Shown here: piece after piece, positions 13,712 through 16,306 of the stretch
How the letters are laid out: every line of letters starts with the position of its first letter
Position numbering within the stretch: the first letter of the stretch is position 1
Assembly: GCA_964388085.1 (NCBI GenBank)
Contig: CAYLZW010000114.1
Span: forward strand, 1-16,306
Reading direction: 5' to 3'
Length of the DNA: 16,306 bases
Source of the DNA: CAYLZW01 sp964388085
GTDB taxonomy: Bacteria > Myxococcota > UBA727 > CAYLZW01
The notes under the pieces: model-generated
Database searches by the model: none
What the model was told of the DNA's origin: nothing
Seen by the model: the letters and a program-made list of their open reading frames with translations, nothing else
Program-made: the position numbers and the translations under genes

Positions 13712-14971
13712 ATGCGGCTGTACGTCGTGCGCCAGAGCGAGCCCCTAGCGCCCTTCGAGCGCGTCAGCGACGACTGCGGCCTCGGCGGCGGAACGTTCCG
13801 CGCGTACCGCGAGCGCACCGCGCGCAAGCTGAAGCTCGAGCTGCACGAGGCCACGCTCGAGCAGCCCCTCGAGGGGCCCGCCCTCGTCGTCAGCGACGAT
13901 GTGTTCGTGACCCGCCGCGCGCTGCGTGGCTTTCTGAGAGCGAGCGTGCGCGCGGGGAGGCCGGCGCGCCTGTGCCTGCCGCCCTCGCGCCTGCTCGAGC
14001 TGTTTTTGCCGCTGCAGGACCTCGACATGGACGCGGGTCCTGGCGAGCTCGGCGGCCGCGCGGCCTTTGACGTGGCTTTCGTGCCGCAGGGCGAGCGCGC
14101 CAGCGCTGCGGAGCTGTTCGCGCTGGACGCGGCGCGTTGGCTGGCGCCGCCCTACCGCGAGATCCTGCTGGAGGTGCCCTTGCCGCGGCACCTGCTCGGG
14201 GTCTCCGATGAGCGCTTCACCTTTCCGCTGACGTCGACGGTGGCGCTGCGCGTGCGTCACTGGGTGCACGTGCTCCGCGCCGGACACCTGATGCCGCAGA
14301 TCGAGCTGCTCGAGCGCGCCGAGGATCAGCCGCTGCGTTCGTTCGCGCGCGCGGCGCTCGCCCTCCGCCTCTCGAAGGCCGCCACGCGGCGCGCCCTGCA
14401 GGCTCGCTTCAGCTACCGCGGCAGAGGCTGCTTCGTGCATCCGAGCGCGACGGTGGAGGCCTCGGTGCTCGGCGACGGCGTGCGCGTCGGCGCCTATGCC
14501 TACGTCGTCGGCAGCGTGCTCGGCGACGGCGTCGTCGTCGAGCAGCGCGCGCACGTGGAGCAGTCGTGCCTCGGGCCGCGCACCTTCGTGTCCAAGAACT
14601 CGAGCGTGAGCGCGTGCGTCGCCTTCGGGGACACGGACGTGTGCGTGAACGGCATCCAGACCTGCGCCGTCGCCGAGCGCTGTGGTCTGACGTCGTGGGC
14701 GCGGCCGCTCGACACCATCCCCGGCGCGCACGTGCACGTGAAGGACGGGGACGAGCTGCGCGACGTGGGCGCGCTCCCCTGCGGCGTCGCCTTTGGGACG
14801 GACGTGTTCGTCGGCGCCGGCGTCGACATCGCGCCGGGCCGCATGATCCCCGCGGGCCTCAAGCTCGTGGGCGATCCCGCGCGCACGCTGCTGAAGGCGC
14901 CCGACGCGGTGGCGCCGGGCACCGTGGCCTACGTCGACGAGGGAGCCGTGAAGCCGACGCGGCCGCGCTGA
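13712..14971 (+). CDS. GlmU-like protein: degenerate nucleotidyltransferase-like N-terminus plus left-handed beta-helix
   Basis: The 419-residue protein has two parts. The N-terminal half (about 1-200) resembles a sugar nucleotidyltransferase fold in its ALVVSDDVFVTRRALRGFL segment (57-74), comparable to the D-x-x-hydrophobic loop of RmlA/GlmU enzymes. It lacks the G-x-G-T-R-M nucleotide-binding signature seen in the neighbouring glmU product, so catalysis by that route is unlikely. The C-terminal half (about 240-390) is a left-handed beta-helix of hexapeptide repeats, with FVHPSATVEASVLGDGVRVG (241-260), a second turn set up to about 300, and a last set FGTDVFVGAGVDIAPGRMIP (361-380) ending LVGDPAR. 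Such helices often bind acyl-CoA or act as acetyltransferases. The start at ATG 13712 has no RBS; CATGAT lies six bases before it. A polysaccharide or envelope role is only an inference from its neighbours. Confidence 0.8.
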   Translation: MRLYVVRQSEPLAPFERVSDDCGLGGGTFRAYRERTARKLKLELHEATLEQPLEGPALVVSDDVFVTRRALRGFLRASVRAGRPARLCLPPSRLLELFLPLQDLDMDAGPGELGGRAAFDVAFVPQGERASAAELFALDAARWLAPPYREILLEVPLPRHLLGVSDERFTFPLTSTVALRVRHWVHVLRAGHLMPQIELLERAEDQPLRSFARAALALRLSKAATRRALQARFSYRGRGCFVHPSATVEASVLGDGVRVGAYAYVVGSVLGDGVVVEQRAHVEQSCLGPRTFVSKNSSVSACVAFGDTDVCVNGIQTCAVAERCGLTSWARPLDTIPGAHVHVKDGDELRDVGALPCGVAFGTDVFVGAGVDIAPGRMIPAGLKLVGDPARTLLKAPDAVAPGTVAYVDEGAVKPTRPR

Positions 14972-15008
14972 CGCCCCCGCCGCTCCCGCGCGGGGAACGG
15001 CGGAGGCG
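14972..15008. terminator. Long bidirectional hairpin between convergent genes
   Basis: Directly after the stop of the GlmU-like gene, CGCCCCCGCCG (14972-14982) pairs with CGGCGGAGGCG (14998-15008) with one mismatch. The space between them holds the perfect palindrome CCCGCGCGGG (14985-14994). The stem sits in the 45-base gap shared with the Hsp20 gene, so it can serve both convergent transcripts. It lacks a T-tract, as is common in high-GC genomes. Confidence 0.5.
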
Positions 15009-15016
15009 CCGGGCGA

Positions 15017-15466
15017 TTACGCGGCCTTCAGCTCCTTCGCGTCCGCAGCGTCGCTCACCTTGATGTCGATCTTGCGCGGCCTCACCTCCGCCTTCTTCTC
15101 GAAGCGGATGGCGAGCACGCCGTCCTTCATCTCGGCCGTGGCGCTGTCGACGTTGACCGCGTCGGGCAGGCGGAAGGCGCGCTCGAAGCGGCCCCAGCGA
15201 CGCTCCACGCGCCAGTTGCCCTCGTCACCGGCCTTGCGCTCGGCCTTCCGCTCGCCGCGGAGGGTGAGCACGTTCTTCTCGAGCTCGAGCTCGACGTCAG
15301 CGAGGCGCACGCCGGGGAGCTCGGCCTCGAACACGAGCCCGCTCGCGTCCTCGTAGACATCGACGGCGGGGAGGTATTCGGGCGCGCTCGCACGCGCGCC
15401 GCGTGGTCCGAACACCTGGTCGTGCAGGCGGAAGAGATCGTCGAAGGCGTCGTAACGGGTAAGCAT
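15017..15466 (-). CDS. Hsp20 / alpha-crystallin family small heat shock protein
   Basis: This 149-residue ATP-independent holdase chaperone binds unfolding cytoplasmic proteins and hands them to the Hsp70/Hsp100 systems. The alpha-crystallin domain (about 34-122) has PAVDVYEDASGLVFEAELPG, VELELEKNVLTLRGER, the RRWGRFERAFRLP loop (89-101) and the AEMKDGVLAIRF signature ending at 122. A C-terminal I-D-I motif (133-135), the usual oligomer-bridging I-x-I, follows, then a charged tail. The N-terminus is short (YDAFDDLFRLHDQVF). The ATG at 15466 has an excellent AGGAGGG sequence seven bases upstream. It is the 3' member of a convergent pair and lies 159 bases downstream of a response regulator gene on the same strand. 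Confidence 0.95.
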   Translation of the reverse strand: MLTRYDAFDDLFRLHDQVFGPRGARASAPEYLPAVDVYEDASGLVFEAELPGVRLADVELELEKNVLTLRGERKAERKAGDEGNWRVERRWGRFERAFRLPDAVNVDSATAEMKDGVLAIRFEKKAEVRPRKIDIKVSDAADAKELKAA

Positions 15467-15483
15467 GATGCAGCCCTCCTGTG

Positions 15484-15547
15484 GCGCGGGCCGAAGGGGC
15501 CGCGCGAGAGTCTCGGTTGTCGTTTGTACGGCGGGCTGTCTCCGCCG
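15484..15547 (-). promoter_or_regulatory. Structured 5' leader of the Hsp20 gene
   Basis: Three inverted repeats lie upstream of the Hsp20 RBS. GCGCGG (15484-15489) pairs with CCGCGC (15500-15505), with two further inner pairs; CGAGA-G-TCTCG (15505-15515) is a small odd palindrome; CGGCGG (15529-15534) pairs with CCGCCG (15542-15547). The first ends three bases before the AGGAGGG sequence but does not occlude it. Small heat shock genes are often under leader control in other bacteria, but no known thermosensor family is recognised here and no CIRCE element is seen. Confidence 0.3.
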
Positions 15548-15555
15548 ACGTCACA

Positions 15556-15583
15556 CCAGTAGGCCCGCGCGGGTGACCGTCAA
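15556..15583 (-). promoter_or_regulatory. Candidate promoter of the Hsp20 gene
   Basis: On the minus strand TTGACG (15583-15578) is followed after 16 bases by TACTGG (15561-15556). The spacer contains the palindrome CCCGCGCGGG (15564-15573), a possible operator. The match to a sigma-32 promoter is poor (CTTGAC but no CCCCAT), so a housekeeping or group-specific sigma factor is more likely. Confidence 0.3.
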
Positions 15584-15625
15584 GCGCGTTCGCGACGGCA
15601 GCACGGAGCCGGCCGCTCGTGCCGC

Positions 15626-16306
15626 TCAGGGATCGAAGCGATAGCCCACGCCGCGCACGGTCATGAGGTGGCTCGGGTTGTCCGCGTCCGGCTCGAGCTT
15701 CTTGCGCAGCGAGACGATGAAGTTGTCCACCGTCCGCGTCGTGCCCTCGTAGTCGAGGCCCCAGGCGCCCTCGAGCAGGGCGTCGCGGCTGAGCGCGCGG
15801 CCGGCGTGGTCGACGAGGAACAGCAAGAGCGCGATCTCGCGCGGCGACAGCGCGACCGGCTGGCCGGCCTTCGTCACGGTGCGCGCGTCCCGATCGATGA
15901 CGACGTCGGCGAAGCGCAGCGTGTCGGGCACGCCCTGGCGACGGCGGCGCAGCACCGCGTGGATGCGCGCGATGAGCTCGTTCAGGCCGAAGGGCTTTTG
16001 TACGTAATCGTCGGCGCCGAGCTCGAGGCCGAGCACCTTGTCCTCCTCGAGCCCCTTGGCCGTCAGCATGATGATGCCGGCGGTCGAGCCGCGCCGGCGC
16101 AGCTCACGCAGCACCTCGAAGCCGTTCATGGCGGGGATCATGATGTCGAGGATGACGAGGTCGGGCGCCTCCTGGAGCGCCAGGCGCAGGCCCGTCTCGC
16201 CGTCCTGCGCCAGGCTCGTGTCGAACCCCTCGTGCCGGAGGTTCATGCGCAGGCCCGCCGCGATGGAGGCGTCGTCCTCGATGATCAGGATGCGCAGCTT
16301 CGTCAT
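15626..16306 (-). CDS. OmpR/PhoB-family two-component response regulator
   Basis: The 226-residue DNA-binding response regulator is complete if the ATG at the very end of the window is its start, as the family's usual N-terminus (ILIIEDD) begins five residues in. The receiver domain (about 4-120) has Asp11/Asp12, the phospho-acceptor Asp54 in LVILDIMIP, Thr82 and Lys104 in YVQKPF. The C-terminal winged-helix effector (about 128-226) has LSPREIALLLFL, the recognition-helix region TVDNFIVSLRKKLE and the RGVGYRF wing that ends the family. It should act as a transcription factor after phosphorylation by a histidine kinase. No partner kinase is in the window; it may lie upstream, beyond the window end. 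Confidence 0.93.
   Translation of the reverse strand: MTKLRILIIEDDASIAAGLRMNLRHEGFDTSLAQDGETGLRLALQEAPDLVILDIMIPAMNGFEVLRELRRRGSTAGIIMLTAKGLEEDKVLGLELGADDYVQKPFGLNELIARIHAVLRRRRQGVPDTLRFADVVIDRDARTVTKAGQPVALSPREIALLLFLVDHAGRALSRDALLEGAWGLDYEGTTRTVDNFIVSLRKKLEPDADNPSHLMTVRGVGYRFDP

Noticed and set aside
15467..15625. CIRCE element or ROSE-type thermosensor upstream of Hsp20
   Set aside because: No TTAGCACTC/GAGTGCTAA repeat and no leader stem that pairs with the Shine-Dalgarno sequence were found.

Overview
The window is very GC-rich and gene-dense, and reads like a chromosomal segment of a myxobacterium-type (deltaproteobacterial/Myxococcota) genome. The basis is the mix of an Hanks-type Ser/Thr kinase with a membrane anchor and a TPR-like tail, a DUF4388/PATAN-type regulator, many lineage-specific lipoproteins, GTG starts, and long shadow ORFs caused by high third-position GC. 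The lineage call is an inference from gene content; no rRNA or other phylogenetic marker is present. No tRNA, rRNA, CRISPR array, insertion sequence or prophage gene was seen.

Layout. 1-281: 3' end of uvrA. 290-1258: luciferase-like flavin monooxygenase directly behind it. 1275-2695 (minus): two tandem paralogous lipoproteins that also carry two hydrophobic segments, with a tandem-hairpin leader that overlaps the ribosome binding site. 2822-4399 (minus): protein with five S1 RNA-binding domains. 4517-5323 (plus, divergent): JmjC/cupin-8 Fe(II)/2-oxoglutarate oxygenase, followed by a membrane-anchored Ser/Thr protein kinase (5375-7108). 7143-7418 (minus): small exported protein. 7601-9286 (minus): three lipoproteins with a shared cysteine layout, two of them coupled by an ATGA overlap. 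9345-10727 (minus): DUF4388 regulator. 10915-12312 (plus): glmU, then a closely spaced exported protein with a ChaN/TraB-like motif pattern (12329-13651) and a protein with a degenerate nucleotidyltransferase-like N-terminus and left-handed beta-helix C-terminus (13712-14971). 15017-15466 (minus): Hsp20. 15626-16306 (minus): OmpR-family response regulator, whose start codon is the last codon of the window.

How the genes work together. Most of the window is a patchwork of housekeeping functions (DNA repair, UDP-GlcNAc synthesis, RNA binding, protein quality control), signalling genes and envelope lipoproteins of unknown role. The clearest functional cluster is glmU plus its two downstream genes, which may belong to cell-envelope sugar or surface polymer metabolism. 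The S1-protein/JmjC-oxygenase divergent pair is a second grouping of interest, because bacterial JmjC enzymes are known to modify translation components.

No complete, clearly novel defence or metabolic system is evident. The most noteworthy material is the two lipoprotein families, the RBS-overlapping hairpins, the degenerate GlmU-like protein, and the exported ChaN/TraB-like protein. No stretch longer than 300 bases is without a gene; the longest are 7419-7600 and 10728-10914, both described below.
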